A DNA stretch of 64,000 nucleotides from Cladopsammia gracilis (lineage: Eukaryota > Cnidaria > Anthozoa > Scleractinia > Dendrophylliidae): the NCBI GenBank assembly GCA_022457155.1, contig JAJGOT010000221.1:1-64000 (forward strand), given 5' to 3'. The notes below the pieces were generated by a model. That model did no database searches. It was not told the DNA's origin and was given only the letters and a program-made list of their open reading frames with translations. How positions within the stretch are numbered: the first letter of the stretch is position 1; the number at the start of each line of letters is the position of its first letter. Both the position numbers and the translations under genes were made by a program. Of the stretch, positions 12,113 to 24,536 are shown one piece after another.

Positions 12113-14149
12113 TTGAAAATGAACCGCATTTCTTCGGGTCTTCTCCTGATCTGGTCACCTAGTTTCGCTTTAATCCGCCGCTACCATCATGTCGCTGAGG
12201 TTGTGGTTTGGTCTCGTAAAATGTTCAGGCACTGGCAGCGCAACTTTCTTTTTGATCACATCCAATGCAATCGGTGTTCACGGAAGTGGTCTCCAACACG
12301 ACGGCCCGTCTTTCCAATGTAAACAATTGCAGGGCATTTACGGCATGAGATGCAGTAGACCAATTGGCTTGTGATGCAAGTATGTCCCGAGATCTTGATG
12401 TGTCCATTTGTAGTTCTAATACTGTCACTGGGATTGATGAAGTGACAGGTTCGGCAGTCACGTCGGTTGCATGGAAACGTACCCGCCTGACGTTGGAGAT
12501 CTGATGGCAAACTGCTATGGACTAGCAAATCTTTCAGATTCTTTGCACGTCGGAAAGTTTTTAGCGGCGGCTTGTTGAAAATAGCACTCGTGGTGTTGTC
12601 ATCGCGTAAGATGGAATAGTTTCGCAGGAGGATGTTACAAACGTCGACGTTTTGGGGGTGGTATGTGATGACCAGAGGTGTGCGGTCGACGGCAGTGTCA
12701 TTTCCGGGAGTGATGTCAAGTAGATTGTCTCTTTGTTTTGCTTCTGCTCGGACGCGTGCTCTTGTTATGAGGTCATGAGGATAGCCACTGCACGATTTTG
12801 CGCCTGCCACATCATCCATGAACCGCTTGTATAGTTCTGGTTTTACGTCAGGGTACTCTGCTAGCATCTTCTCCTCGACGTAGCCACCGAAGCGACATGC
12901 GTAATTTGGCCCTAATGTACTTCCCATTGCTACACCACCAACTTGTTTGTAGTAGTCTCCGTTAAACTCGAAAAAGCTTAGGGTGAGCACCAATTCAGCC
13001 ATTCGAACAAGAGTGTCCGTTGCGGGTTCTTTGATTTCTCTCTTGTCTAGAAAATGTTTCAGAGCTACCAGACCTTCGTCATTTGGAATGATCGTGTACA
13101 ACGATTTTATGTCCATAGTAAATACCAATCGGTGCTGCCCATTGTCACTGAACCGAAACGAATCTAGTATTTGCAACATTTACGTAGCTAGCCAATTGGC
13201 GTACAAATGGTGCCGTTAACTTGTCGAGATAAGAAGCTAAATTCTCTGTAGGACATGTGCATGCGGAAACAATTGGTCTACCTGGATTCCCAGGCTTGTG
13301 TATCTTGGGCAGTAAATAAAATTTCGAAGTACGCGCATGTTCTACAAGAAGGTTGGTGGCTGATGGAGGGAGTTCATCGGCCTCTATAGCCTGCTGAACA
13401 AAAGAACGCACTAAATCTTGATGTTCTTGTGTTGCGTCATCAGGAATTTGCTGATAAAAATTACCGTCCGACAGTTGTCTGTAGGCCTCAGCTAGGTAAA
13501 GATCTTTACCCCAAACCACAAATGTTCCTCCTTTATCTGCCGCTCTAAACACAACATCGTTTCCTCAGTATCCGTAAGGCCTCTTGTTCTCCCCTGGTGA
13601 GGTTGTGCGATGTAGCCTTACTCTTGAAGTCTAGATGGTTGACTTCTCTCCGGCATTTGTCAATATAATGATCTAGGGCTGAGAATTTACCAGGTGGAGG
13701 GGTCCACTTACTACGCTTGGGTTTCAAGGATTCAAAAATATCATGGTCGGGCGTACTCGAGTCGTCAGTTGCGGAAGCAGAAATACCATTACGATTGGAA
13801 AAAGATTCATCATCAAGGGTATTAGAATTATCGCTAGTGATTTCACTGACGGGGTCACCACTTCCACTTTGTTCTCCGGATGAGTCTTCACTGAAATGAG
13901 CTTAAGGCGGAGGCGTCTGAAAAATTTCTCGTTGTGTTCCTTAGTCGTGAATTCATCCGTGGTTGGTGTTGTGGGTACAAAATTCACGCCCTTTGCTAGT
14001 AGAGATTTCTCATCATCGTCCAATGGAAGATTGTTTGGTATTGTAACTACTAATTTGTCTATGTTCTGGTTGGTTTCTGGAGGGTTGGCTTCAACGGTTT
14101 GGGTGTTAGAGGGAAGATGAGCCAGTTGAACTGTGGCCAAACGCGACAA
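12113..14149 (-). pseudogene. Penelope-like RT plus GIY-YIG endonuclease, frameshifted
   Basis: Reading right to left on the minus strand: an N-terminal region (14149-13724, with LPLDDDEKSLLAKGVNFVP), a linker (13727-13545), the first RT part (13552-13145: ADKGGTFVVW, LPKIHKPGNPGRPIVS) and the main RT (13179-12256: VFTMDIKSLYT, GVAMGSTLGP, and RFMDD at the catalytic YxDD position). Next come a Cys-rich zinc finger linker (CNRRDCRTCH) and the GIY-YIG motif VYIGKTGRR. At least three frameshifts separate the parts, and the endonuclease runs out of frame before 12255. RT plus GIY-YIG is the diagnostic Penelope architecture. Confidence 0.9.
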
Positions 14150-14564
14150 ACTTGTCCTCTTTTACTGCACATAATTGTTCATATAATCGCCTGTTAAGTC
14201 TATGAATCAAATATGTTAAACGCGAGAATGTTGTTGCATCACAGATTGAATTTTACTCATTTCGGCAGTTCTGAATTTCAACAGTCAGATCGTCGCAAAG
14301 ACGTCTCATTGAGGATATTGACAACCTTATCAAACTACAAGAACAAAAAATACATAAAGGCTCTTACTTGTCGCGCGACGAGTCCGTTATTGATGTCAAA
14401 ACCTGGATGAAAGTTCAGGCGGAATCCTGACGGAATGAGCTTTCTTCGGAGACATTTTCCCAAGAAATGAACTTGACTTGAGTATCTCGTCTTGGCGAAT
14501 GTTTTTTTGGCTAATGAAATATTTTCACAATAAAGCAACAACCATGGAAACATATTTTGCGGCG

Positions 14565-15290
14565 CGTGGCGATCCTCATGACCTCATAACAAGCGCACGC
14601 GTTTGAGCGGAAGCAAAACAAAGAGACAATCAACTTGACATCACTCCCGGAAATGACACTGCCGTTGACCGCACACCTCTGGTCATCACATACCACCCCA
14701 AAAACGTCGACGTTTGTAACATCCTCCTGCGAAACTATTCCATCTTACGCGATGACAACACCACGAGTGCTATTTTCAACAAGCCGCCGCTAAAAGCTTT
14801 CCGACGCGCAAAGAATCTGAAAGATTTGCTAGTCCATAGCAGTTTGCCATCAGATCTCCAACGTCAGGCGGGTACGTTTCCATGCAACCGACGTGACTGC
14901 CGAACCTGTCATTTCATCAATCCCAGTGACAGTAATAGAACTACAAATGGACACATCAAGATCTCGGGACATTATACTTGTATCACAAGCCAATTGGTCT
15001 ACTGCATCTCATGCCGTAAATGCCCTGCAATTGTCTACATTGGAGAGACGGGCCGTCGTCTTGGAGACCGCTTCCGTGAACACCGATTGGATGTGATCAA
15101 AAAGAAAGTTGCGCTGCCAGTGCCTGAACATTTTACGAGACCAAACCACAACCTCAGCGACATGATGGTAGCGGTGATTAAAGCGAATCTAGGTGACCAG
15201 ATCAGGAGAAGACGCGAAGAAATGCGGTTCATTTTCAATTACAAGACTTTGGCGCCCAATGGCTTGAACCAAGACTTTGGCTTTTCATAA
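14565..15290 (+). pseudogene. Inverted 3' fragment of the Penelope-like ORF
   Basis: The plus strand repeats the end of the RT, the zinc finger linker and a complete GIY-YIG domain (VYIGETGRRLGDRF), ending DFGFS at 15290. It begins abruptly around 14565, within the RT thumb region. It is a 5'-truncated copy facing the main copy and extends the endonuclease beyond the point where the minus-strand copy is frameshifted. Confidence 0.85.
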
Positions 15291-16005
15291 TTAACTCGAA
15301 TGCTAGCCTTGCGCGCGCTTTTCTTCGGCACGCGTGAATTTGAATTTTTTGAATTTTCGCACACGCTAGCAACGAATACATTTTTACTACTGATAAAGGC
15401 AGCATTGCCGAAACGTCTAGTTTCATTTTTAACACTTTTTACAGCGTTAAACTTAACACCTTTTCACGTAACTACAATTAACGCTGCGCAGGATACATAT
15501 TTATTTTTCATTTCATCATTGTTGTTAGGTTATGCAAATAGTGCTGTTAATCCTATTTTGTATGGAGTGCGCAATTCGGCTTTCAAACAGGGATTTGTCA
15601 AAAAGTACTCCAGATTTTTACCGGTGCGGTTTAGACCTGCAAACGTGATACAAGTGGTACATTATCAAATTGACAGAAGCAAGAAGAAATTTGAAGTCGT
15701 CAAAATTGGCGTCTTTCAGTGCTCCATTATATTACGTCGGTTTTTCCCTTTTAGCAAATTCCTTTAACCTGTAATTATAATTGTTATATATTGATTGAGA
15801 ATTGCTAATACAAAAAGCAATTTAAAACATTAAATTGCATAGAGGAGTTTTACTTCCTTAATAACCATCTCTCTCTGCCGACAATCCATTTGCTGTTACT
15901 CTCAGGCTAAGAAAACGCGAGTCGCTTTTTTTAACGTAAAATAAAAACCATACGAAATGAAGTAAAGCCAGGTGCAAAACAGCTCTCTTCTTTGGTGTGC
16001 GTATT

Positions 16006-17177
16006 TGATATATATAGATAGGCTGAGCCTAACAGCGTAGCTCTTTGAACAGAAAGCCGATGATAAACTTAACTGAGTTGAAAGGTCGGAAGCACAAGAA
16101 TAAAATTGACACCCGGGCTATTATTTTAATTTTAACAATTCTCAAAAACAGACTTACATGTACGCGGCCGTTTGCACAGTACATTTAGACCGTACAAAAG
16201 TTCACAAAAACAACTTTTTCTCCGTCTAGAATAACTAGTACGACTAATTTCCAAATAAAATACACCCGCTGCTTATAAAAAAATTGTCAGAGAAACTGAT
16301 TTGGAAATGAAAATTGCAAAAAAACACACAAACATATTTGCATAAGACCACGCGAGTGAAGTTTAGAACTACAAAATCCAAGTCTTGTTTTGTTTACATA
16401 AAATCGCTTTTCAACCTATGTAATGAATGGACAACACAATCTTCTTTCGAAAAATTTTATTCAAATCTCCATAAGTTTATGTTTAAAAGCAAAACGCGAA
16501 CCATTTATAGCTCATCGAAGCCGAGATGTCTCCGATGAAAGAAATCTAAACAACTGAATTCAATTGAGCGCGTTTTATAAACAATTCTCCAAAATTAGCG
16601 AGAACACGAAGAAAAAGTCAATCACAGATTGATATCAACATAAATTGCCATCGAAAAATGTATTCTGTTTTACCTTCAAGTCCCTCCACCGCATGGAAAT
16701 TCTTTAAATCCCCGCTACTTCAGTTCTGAAACCCGAAGTAACAACCATCTTCCACATTGCTCCCATCCTCGAAGCAAGATTTCATCCCTGAAAGCTGTTC
16801 TTTTTCCACTATAGCGGCTTCTGAGTATCCCTTAATTAGTATCCCTGTCTTGAGCAGCAAACCGCGAAAAAATGCAGAAGAAGAACGATTTTAATTTAAA
16901 GTCTTTAAACGGTTTTCTCCGCTAAACACAGCAGTGTTTTCCGGAGTGTTTTTCCAGGTGACATGAAATTGCAAAGATCTCGGATGTTGTGTGGCGTCAT
17001 ACGCGCATGTTTTACGACGGTATACCCGCCCACGAGTTAGTCCTGAGAGACGGCAGGTACACAACGCGCTCGCGAAACATTCCACTAGCCATGACCATGA
17101 AAAATGACGGGCATGGGTTCTATGGTTCTCTGGTATGGGGCTCCGCGCGGGCCTTCGGCCCGCAGAGCTCCGCTATA
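16006..17177 (+). repeat. Dispersed 1.1-kb repeat, copy 1
   Basis: The stretch runs from AGATAGGCTGAGCCTAACAGCG to a strong terminal hairpin (GCGGGCC-TTC-GGCCCGC) followed by AGCTCCGCTA. It is similar throughout to 52662-53786, which is a clean insertion in copy B relative to A. There is no coding region. It is probably a non-autonomous transposon of unknown class; the 3' hairpin recalls Helitrons, but a proper CTRR end is not seen. Confidence 0.7.
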
Positions 17178-19210
17178 AAGGTGTTCGCTTTACTAGCTTC
17201 TTTTTTCAGCCGCGATAAATGCTAAATCCTACGTTTGCTCGTTATGTTATGTGCAGCCTTGACAAAAATTTCATCTAATTTGCAGTTTGAATCGTGAATT
17301 GTACCTCGCTTACTCACTCATTTTTCAGTGCAATTTTTGTCGCGTTCAAGTTGCATCTTCAAATCGCGTGTTTAAACTAGCGGCAATTTCAGTGCAATTT
17401 TGTATCATAACATTCGGTATCCTACAATGCCTTTTACACAGTAAATTAAACATCTTTTTAGCTTTCTTTTGCAATAAAATTTAGTCGGAAATGTTAAGTT
17501 AAAACATTATTTTGGCTTTGTACAAAACACATCTTCGCCATGTAAACAATATCAAACAAGTAGGCAAATTTAAGCAAACTTGTAATTAGTAAAATGCAGT
17601 CTGGTATATGATTTTTAGGCGAAAAACAACACTACATTATAGCTGAATCTGTCTTTTATTTATTCTGGAATTAGGTTTGGTGGCCCGTAAATACAGCGCT
17701 ACTGAGAGGTTTATCCATGAAGGCCACTTTTCGCTTGACTCCAATTTTGCATTCGATTAATTGAATTATGAGCGCTGGAAGTTTTTCAATGACGGTGAAC
17801 TTAAGAACGAAAATAACTCAAGGAATAGCGAAATTGGCCCTTAAGCAGGTCTTTAAAACTATGGAAACAGCATTTACATGTTTTAGGAATATTCATATGT
17901 TTTTTCGAACTACAAGGATCAAAAACATTCTATACCCGAATACTAATCACAAGTTGTTCTATCGAAAGGTTAAAAAGAATAGCATTACATACTAACAAAC
18001 GACTATTTCCGGAATTATAAGCTGGGGATTGTGACGTTTTTGGGTCAAAACTGTCCGAAAATAAAACTAAGTACCTTTGTCATACGCGATATGCTTATAG
18101 AACACTGACAGGAAGATATCAAGTGAATTTTCCAAGAGATAGTAAACCATAGCCTGAGTTTTAGCGAGTTTTCCAAGACATAAAGCGATAAACTTGTTGA
18201 AAAAATAAGTTGCATCCCATTTCCATCCCGGCCATGTGCAGCCCAAGACACTTATTTTTACTCTTAGAGCTGGACCAATATTTTTCGGTTTTCACTGATA
18301 TAAATAATAACCCAGCTTTTTAAGGCAACATTAAACTGGGGACATAGACCCTTTAATTACGGACAGTACCTTTTGTTCACAGTGTCTTTGTGAAAGAACT
18401 TTGTCTTGGCCGTGAATGTGACAATAAATATAAGTTCAATAGTTTCATAAAATGAAAAAAAAAAAGATAAAACACTATTAATAGTATTCCATCATAAAGT
18501 GGGAAAATAATTAGCTGCATGTAAAAATGTCATACAATGACACAACACATTCTGAAATCATTGGTGTTTAGTTTTCAGTTGAATGTCGAAATTAACTTCG
18601 CTATTGCTTTGGTTTTCCATTGCTGCGCATTGTTGTTACCTAAAGGACACTCGCGCCACTTTCTTAACCAATCATAAGTACTGAGAACCAAAACTAATCG
18701 TGACTTGCTCGCACGTATTTTCTCGCGCTTGACGCCGACTCCTTGGAATGTGTCGGCGGCTTCAGTTTTGATCGGAACATAGTTTATAGAATAAACTGGT
18801 TATGAAACTCAGTCAGTCCTTTGTTATATGTTTTTGTTCTCCATTTCTTTTGTTCGTTTGCCTTGACCGTGCACAAAACACAAAAGGTATTGAAATGCAT
18901 ATGAGCAACTGACCAATAGAAACATTTGGGCTCACACGTTAAACACGGCACTAGGCTGCCATACAATTGCACAACACAAAGTGAACGATAATCAGCTGTC
19001 TGCAAAAATATTACGCAATGACATAAAACACAAAGTGAAATATAACTAGCTGTCTGTAAAATATCATACAATGACTCAACACAAAGTGAGTAAATGATGT
19101 TTGCATGTGGATATCCCTCAATAGATCGCATCGATAATTCTCTTGCCGCTGCACATCGCTGTAGCGGCTCGCTCGACATTTCTCTTTGTCTGCTGTCCTC
19201 ATTCCTAAAA
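17178..19210. other. Non-coding spacer, no gene recognised
   Basis: AT-rich sequence between duplicates. It has only short frames without family resemblance or splice structure, and an A-rich tract near 18450. Confidence 0.5.
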
Positions 19211-19680
19211 GAGGGGGACATTGGTTGTCTTTGAACACCGCAACACCGCTAAAAAAAATTACGGAACACCGCATCACCGCAAGAAAAGTCGACGAAACAC
19301 CGTCACCGCAATATATCTTTTTGTCAAGTTACCATGAAAAAGGCTTAGGATTGGCGACCAGCAGAGTATTAAAGATTAAGTAGAAGCTAGTAGACAGTAT
19401 TGGAGTGCTTTTTGTTACAAATTTAACATAATGGTACGTGCTTTTCACAAATAAGTACGGAATAAATAATATATAGACAGGCTAAATTTAGGGTCAAACA
19501 GGAAACGGCAACACCGCAGATAATTTTGTTCTACCGAACTTCGCCGACTTTAAAGCGCAAACATCGCACAACGTAGGGTTTGAGATCACCGTAACACCGC
19601 AAACTGGGATTTTATTCACTGCAACACCGCATAAAAAAATGAGCAACACCGCAACACCGCAAATCCCCAATGTCCCCCTC
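19211..19680. mobile_element. MITE with internal CACCGC repeats
   Basis: Perfect 14-bp inverted ends, GAGGGGGACATTGG (19211-19224) and CCAATGTCCCCCTC (19667-19680). Inside, the hexamer CACCGC recurs more than ten times in one orientation (as in CAACACCGCAACACCGC), clustered at both sides and absent from the middle. There is no open frame of interest. Confidence 0.75.
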
Positions 19681-20690
19681 CTAAAAATCAAACCCCTCTA
19701 AATTAGTAACAGATGAATTGGGGACTTTTCAAAAACTACGGGTAGAAAACTTTGAAATTAAGGAACCATCTTTTAACAATGCATTTAAAAAAGTGTAGAT
19801 AGCCCTTTGAAAAACAAAGGAACTGTTCTACTCAGGGCAATTTTCACCTTGGCGTTTGTATAGCTCATTAACGGTGTAATACTGACTGTATGCCCTGTAT
19901 TAAAAATTAATGTACATGTAAAGGCTTTTAATATTAGTTGTATTAGTCAAATTTGAATGCACAAACTAAAGAGGCCTTTCTTTCGATGTACTAACAAAAA
20001 AAATTCTTTGGGGCAATTTTTTGGACCATGGCAAAATGTGCACAAGACGCGAAGAAAGTCGGCACCACAGCCAAATTGTACCGGCTCCCTCCACGAGAAA
20101 TAAGCTTTTAGGTAGACTCGTAAATATGCGAGCAGACAACTTTGAAATTTAACGTAAACCTGTGATAAATCGCTCTTGTCATTACAATCCTTAGCATGCT
20201 TCTTTAACAGAGCAACCTTAACCAGTGTTTCATTACTGCTTAATCCCGTAATGTTTTAGTCCCTGTTTGGTTCTAATTATCACCTCGATCTCGAATCTTT
20301 CAAGCAAATGCGCTCTATATGTTTATTATCATGATTTTTTTTTTTATTATTGTTACTATCACGTTTATTCAAAATTAGGTTAAGCCTTATCGGTAGGCTT
20401 TCAAATGTTAATTTTATTACCCAGGATATTTAATGAGTGAAACAGCTTTCAAAAGCATCAGTTTAATCTGTCCGGCGCTCTAGTTCCGAAGTTTTAATAC
20501 GGTAAGTTTGGCTTTGTCAATTTTCATTTGTATTTTGTTGAATGTTACCACGGTTATCGCTCTGTACGTCACACACAGAAAAGAAACCGACTTTCCTAGG
20601 TTAGACCGTTTCGACACGCCCTCTACACTTATGATACACAATTATACAATTTGTATGTTACGAACGCTGAAAACTGTATTTTAACAGTCA

Positions 20691-20718
20691 GGTGTTTCGG
20701 GGATAACCCCTTCATCAG
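20691..20718 (-). ncRNA. Degenerate hammerhead-like core
   Basis: On the minus strand CTGATGA is followed by a 4-bp stem (GGGG/CCCC around TTAT) and GAAAC, the same order as at 11934-11961 but with ACC where a cleavable GTC would be expected. It sits in a sequence with no nearby Penelope ORF, so it is probably a solitary terminal remnant. Confidence 0.45.
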
Positions 20719-21634
20719 TGCTTGCATGTGCTCCCAGAGACAAACGCTTATTTGAGTTCCCAAACGCGTTTTTGAGTGCTACGCACACCAGTACTATAAA
20801 TTCAAAATAGCCCCAAAAGGCCGAATTGGCCCAGAGTCTCAAAAGCTAATTCAACCTTTCATGGAGCTATCTTGGAAATTCAGGTTCTTGATTCAGCCCA
20901 CATTGAAAGACAGCTTTTTTCCTTGTATTGAACAGCTGCTTTGCCGCTATGGGGCCATTTTAAGTTTAATAACTTGTCCAAAACAGCTCCATTTCAGAAG
21001 GGTTAAATTAGCCCCCAAAAATAGTCCTCCATTTTACTCATCGCCGAAACGCTCCCAATTTTTAAATCAGATCTTTTTAATATTTGCAGTGCTGTAAAAA
21101 CTGTTGTGCTATCAACCTTTTCTCAGTCCAGAATAAATAGTATGACAAATTTTATTATATCAGTTGCGTATCGAAAATTGACATTTTTTTTATCTCGTCG
21201 TGATTAGCCTACTCCATTGTGACGTCTGACGATTTCTTCTCTGTAAATTAATATTGTTCTCTCTGGAGATTTCTAAATTATACGTACTGTATGACTTTTT
21301 AACTTCATTGAATAAGGCAGGGTTCTAGGCGTTTATGGGGTGCTTTCAAAACGACAAACTGACTTGCACGAAAGCTGTTAGTGGATGATGGTTGCAAGGA
21401 TTGTACCCTTTGCTCATCATAACAATACAATTTTATCATTTTCTTTTTTTTTTAATTTTAGCTTTTATTATCAATTAATACATTGTTAGCTTTATATAAA
21501 TTTTTAATATTAAATATATTTTAGGTTTCAGATTAATATTAGATATTTTATGCTTTTTTAAATAGTTTTTATGTGTCCCCAAATTAGTATGGGTTTACCC
21601 AGGCTATAAGGTATTTTGACACTTAAATAAGGTT

Positions 21635-21675
21635 TCTATCTATCTATCTATCTGTCTATCTATCTATCTATCTGT
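21635..21675 (+). repeat. (TATC)n microsatellite
   Basis: About ten TATC units with one TGTC interruption. Confidence 0.9.
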
Positions 21676-22591
21676 TAATGATTCTTTAATTGTTTTCGAT
21701 TCGATTCGTCCATGGCTGTCAAAATCTTGTTGCCATGGAAAAATTAAGTCACGTGATCAAAAAAATGTCATGAAATTGTTGCCATTTATTTAAAATTAGC
21801 GCGGTCACTTTGTGTCCCCCCAGACAAAATAGGGTAATGAAAGTGATGTACTGTATTTTTCTTTTTGCGTTTGTCAAAACTCCTTCCGTTTAATTTTTTT
21901 AAAAAAAATTGAACTTTGTCATAAGCTTACAGCAATATTGCATTACGCGTTAGCATTACTTTTTCACGGGTTGGCTCTCAGGAGACTTTCATTTATGATC
22001 GAGAACAGAGAAAAACCCACCAATTTGTCAATTTTTATAAAAAAATCACCGTATGATATGTGCGCAATAGACGTTTTAGTTACTGTAAAAACTTCTTTAT
22101 CTTCGTGACGTCATCAAAATAAATAAACGAGCACTTGCGCGATTATCGTGCCCATGCCTCGCGCGCCAAAACACTGCGTGGAGCAAACAATCAATCGATT
22201 CGCATATAATTAACCGCATATAAACAGATCTAATTAACATGAAATCACCGCTTACAAGCGATTAAAGTAGACCCACCTACTGAGAAATAACGAAAATAGA
22301 GCTGATCTTCATTTTACTCAACATTTTACATAAAGTAAAACTTCATTTTACTCATACGCGAAGCGGCATGAGGGAAGGTTCCTGCTCCGTTTTCCTTGTT
22401 ATTATTATTTTTATTATTTTTTGTGTCTCGATTTTGCATGGAAATTTATGCACGCATATTTTAGTGTACACGAACTCGCACCTGCCTCCCCTAGAAAGTT
22501 GTTTTTGTCCCCTATTGTTATGAAAGGCTTCAGGAAGGTTAGACCAATCAGAATCCGTCTTCTGCGCACATGTTTGATTTTTAGGGCTACT

Positions 22592-22870
22592 ACAATCGTT
22601 ATCAAAAACCTTCGACCACTTGACTAAATTTGGATTAATTTTGTAGTGCATTAACCCCCTCCCCCCTTCCCACCCCCTATATCAATGTTGGGTGGTGATT
22701 GGAGATACCGGGGGCTTGCCAACCGCATGAAGATTGATTTGGGTTCCAAAGTTTAGATCCAACATTGATATAGGGGGCCCGGGGGAAGCGAACATCAGCA
22801 ATGTAGACTGAAAATTGTTAAAAAGTCAATTAAAATATAGGGTGGTCGAAGGTATTTTGCAAACGATTGT
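22592..22870. mobile_element. 279-bp MITE, copy 1
   Basis: The ends ACAATCGT and ACGATTGT, followed inward by CTTCGACCAC and GTGGTCGAAG, are imperfect inverted repeats. The interior folds around ATATCAATGTTG and CAACATTGATAT. A nearly identical copy lies 1.4 kb downstream at 24257-24536 in the same orientation. Confidence 0.85.
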
Positions 22871-24256
22871 CTGAGAGAGAATTCGCAAAGCGTTGTTTAT
22901 AAGAAGACGTTACAAACATATATGTATTGATAGGCTATGTTGACAGTATTGACAAAATTTTTTTTTAGCTATATCCCTATAGACATGAAATATTCGGCAT
23001 TTTATGTGAAATGACGTCATTTTCTAACATTAACCCCAGGTAATATACCGAAGTGTACAATAATCGTTTTTATTCGGTAATAATTTTGAAATTATTTTTT
23101 TTTAAAGCAACACAGACATATATAATTAATTGAAAAATAATCAATATCAAGCGAATTCAACCAAGTATTTAACTTTTATCTCATTTGTGGGATCCCTGTG
23201 TAACACCAAAGAATTTCCAAAACAAGGATGTTGTCTTTGACAAAGACACCGCTTTCTTCGCCACCGCTGACGCTCCTGTTACTCTTGTCAGAGGAGGTAC
23301 CATAGACACCACGAATACCCAGATGATGGCAGTACGCTGGCGAGCTTTTCAGTTCACGTATCAAGTGAACGAAAGTGAACGCAAAGAATTACGGCCATGT
23401 AAACGCTGCTTCGCAGAATTCATATTGAGCAACAAGAGCTCCAGCAGCTAAATGTCACGCCGTGTCACGCTACTATAATTCCACGATGCTCGCCTATAAA
23501 CTCAAATAGCTCCATCCACGTTAAACATTTAGCATTTCATGGTATTATTACATAATATACTACTAAAGACAAACATTATCTAAGCTAATTACTGTTTGTA
23601 ATTTGCCATAGCTGTACATAATTGACGATTCTCAGCGTGACGACGAAACAAAGAATATATGTCACTGAATCTTTTTATGTCACCGAAAAGCGAGAACCGT
23701 TGAAATGTAGTTTATTTACCGTCCAAAAATTAACTTTGGGATTCCTAACATGATTATCCTTATTATTTCTCTCTAAGGAGAGTTAACATGCAGTCATATG
23801 CGAAAGTAATCGTGAGAAATTAACAATAATCACCGAGCACCGTGCATGAGAATCGTGAGAAGAACACAAACACACCAGCCCTCCCCCCAAAGACATGTTT
23901 TGCCGTGTACAAAAATATTCGTTTATTTTGCTTTAATACTTTGTACGTCCACCTTTTCTTGTTATAATAGCATCGATTCTTTTAGGAAAACTATCGATTA
24001 AAGAGTTTATATACGATATATCAGTCTCTTTGAGCGTATTCAGCACTCGTTCGTTAAAATCCGAAAATGTTTCTTTTGTTATGTTTCTTGAAATGGAATC
24101 ATTATCTAGCTAGATTGTACTATTTTTGACGTATTTACCTACACTATCATACACTTTCGCACTCGACGATTGTTGTATGTTTTAGTTTAGACCTATAACA
24201 TAGTGTGAAATACCGTGTTCGCTACTTAAAAGCTTGTGTTAAGAAAAATACTTCGG
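22871..24256. other. Non-coding spacer between twin MITEs
   Basis: One short frame at 23185-23451 has no family resemblance and no support from splice sites. Nothing else is visible. Confidence 0.5.
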
Positions 24257-24536
24257 ACAATCGTTATCAAAAACCTTCGACCACTTGACTAAATTTGGAT
24301 TAATTTTGTAGTGCATTAACCCCCTCCCCCCCTTCCCACCCCCTATATCAATGTTGGGTGGTGATTGGAGATACCGGGGGCTTGCCAACCGCATGAAGAT
24401 TGATTTGGGTTCCAAAGTTTAGATCCAACATTGATATAGGGGGCCCGGGGGAAGCGAACATCAGCAATGTAGACTGAAAATTGTTAAAAAGTCAATTAAA
24501 ATATAGGGTGGTCGAAGGTATTTTGCAAACGATTGT
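24257..24536. mobile_element. 280-bp MITE, copy 2
   Basis: Nearly identical to 22592-22870 including both inverted ends. No clear target duplication is visible at either copy. The similarity suggests recent transposition or a local duplication. Confidence 0.85.

Larger units (their letters stand above)
11881..15508 (-). mobile_element. Penelope-like retroelement with inverted partial copy
   Basis: The element is flanked by a perfect 15-bp target duplication, CATTTCATCATTGTT (11866-11880 and 15509-15523), and is absent from copy B. The main body is on the minus strand and encodes a decayed RT plus GIY-YIG protein. A second, truncated copy of the 3' part follows on the plus strand (about 14565-15508), so the outer about 450 bp at each side are inverted repeats, a usual Penelope arrangement. 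Both ends carry a hammerhead-like core. Frameshifts in the reading frame mark it as inactive. Confidence 0.9.
10821..15767 (+). pseudogene. Rhodopsin-like (class A) receptor pseudogene, copy A
   Basis: The encoded fragments match a seven-helix receptor: helix 1 with LIGNVS, helix 2 NLAAADILVSV, helix 3 region ending in INRYFHV (NRY in place of DRY), helix 4 ending SPPLFGW, helix 5, helix 6 VFCWAP and helix 7 SAVNPILYG, followed by a basic tail. The frame breaks after helix 1 (near 10950), at a MITE inserted at 11102 after helix 3, again near 11735, and a 3.6-kb Penelope-like element splits helix 7 at 11881-15508. No intron explains these breaks, so it cannot encode a receptor. The ligand class cannot be told from sequence; NRY occurs in melatonin-type and several cnidarian amine-like receptors. 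Confidence 0.85.
1..15870 (+). repeat. Segmental duplication, copy A
   Basis: The first bases of the window reappear at 25275, and the two stretches can be followed in parallel through the secreted-protein gene, the LINE fragment, the GTTT microsatellite and the receptor relic until about 15870 (B 57475). Differences are scattered substitutions and small indels plus a few large insertions. Copy A alone holds a MITE at 11102 and a Penelope-like element at 11881. Copy A may start left of the window, so its true left edge is unknown. Both copies run in the same orientation, with about 9.4 kb of non-duplicated sequence between them. Confidence 0.93.
19681..22591. other. Non-coding spacer with Penelope-end relic
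   Basis: No supportable gene. The interval contains a decayed Penelope-type terminus around 20590-20720, a TATC microsatellite at 21635-21675 and AT-rich low-complexity tracts. Confidence 0.5.

Noticed and set aside
10821..15767. Receptor as a functional multi-exon gene
   Set aside because: The breaks are indels without GT-AG borders, and transposons interrupt helices 3 and 7.
19211..19680. CACCGC repeats as a CRISPR array
   Set aside because: Units are only six bases, spacing is irregular, and the context is animal DNA within MITE ends.
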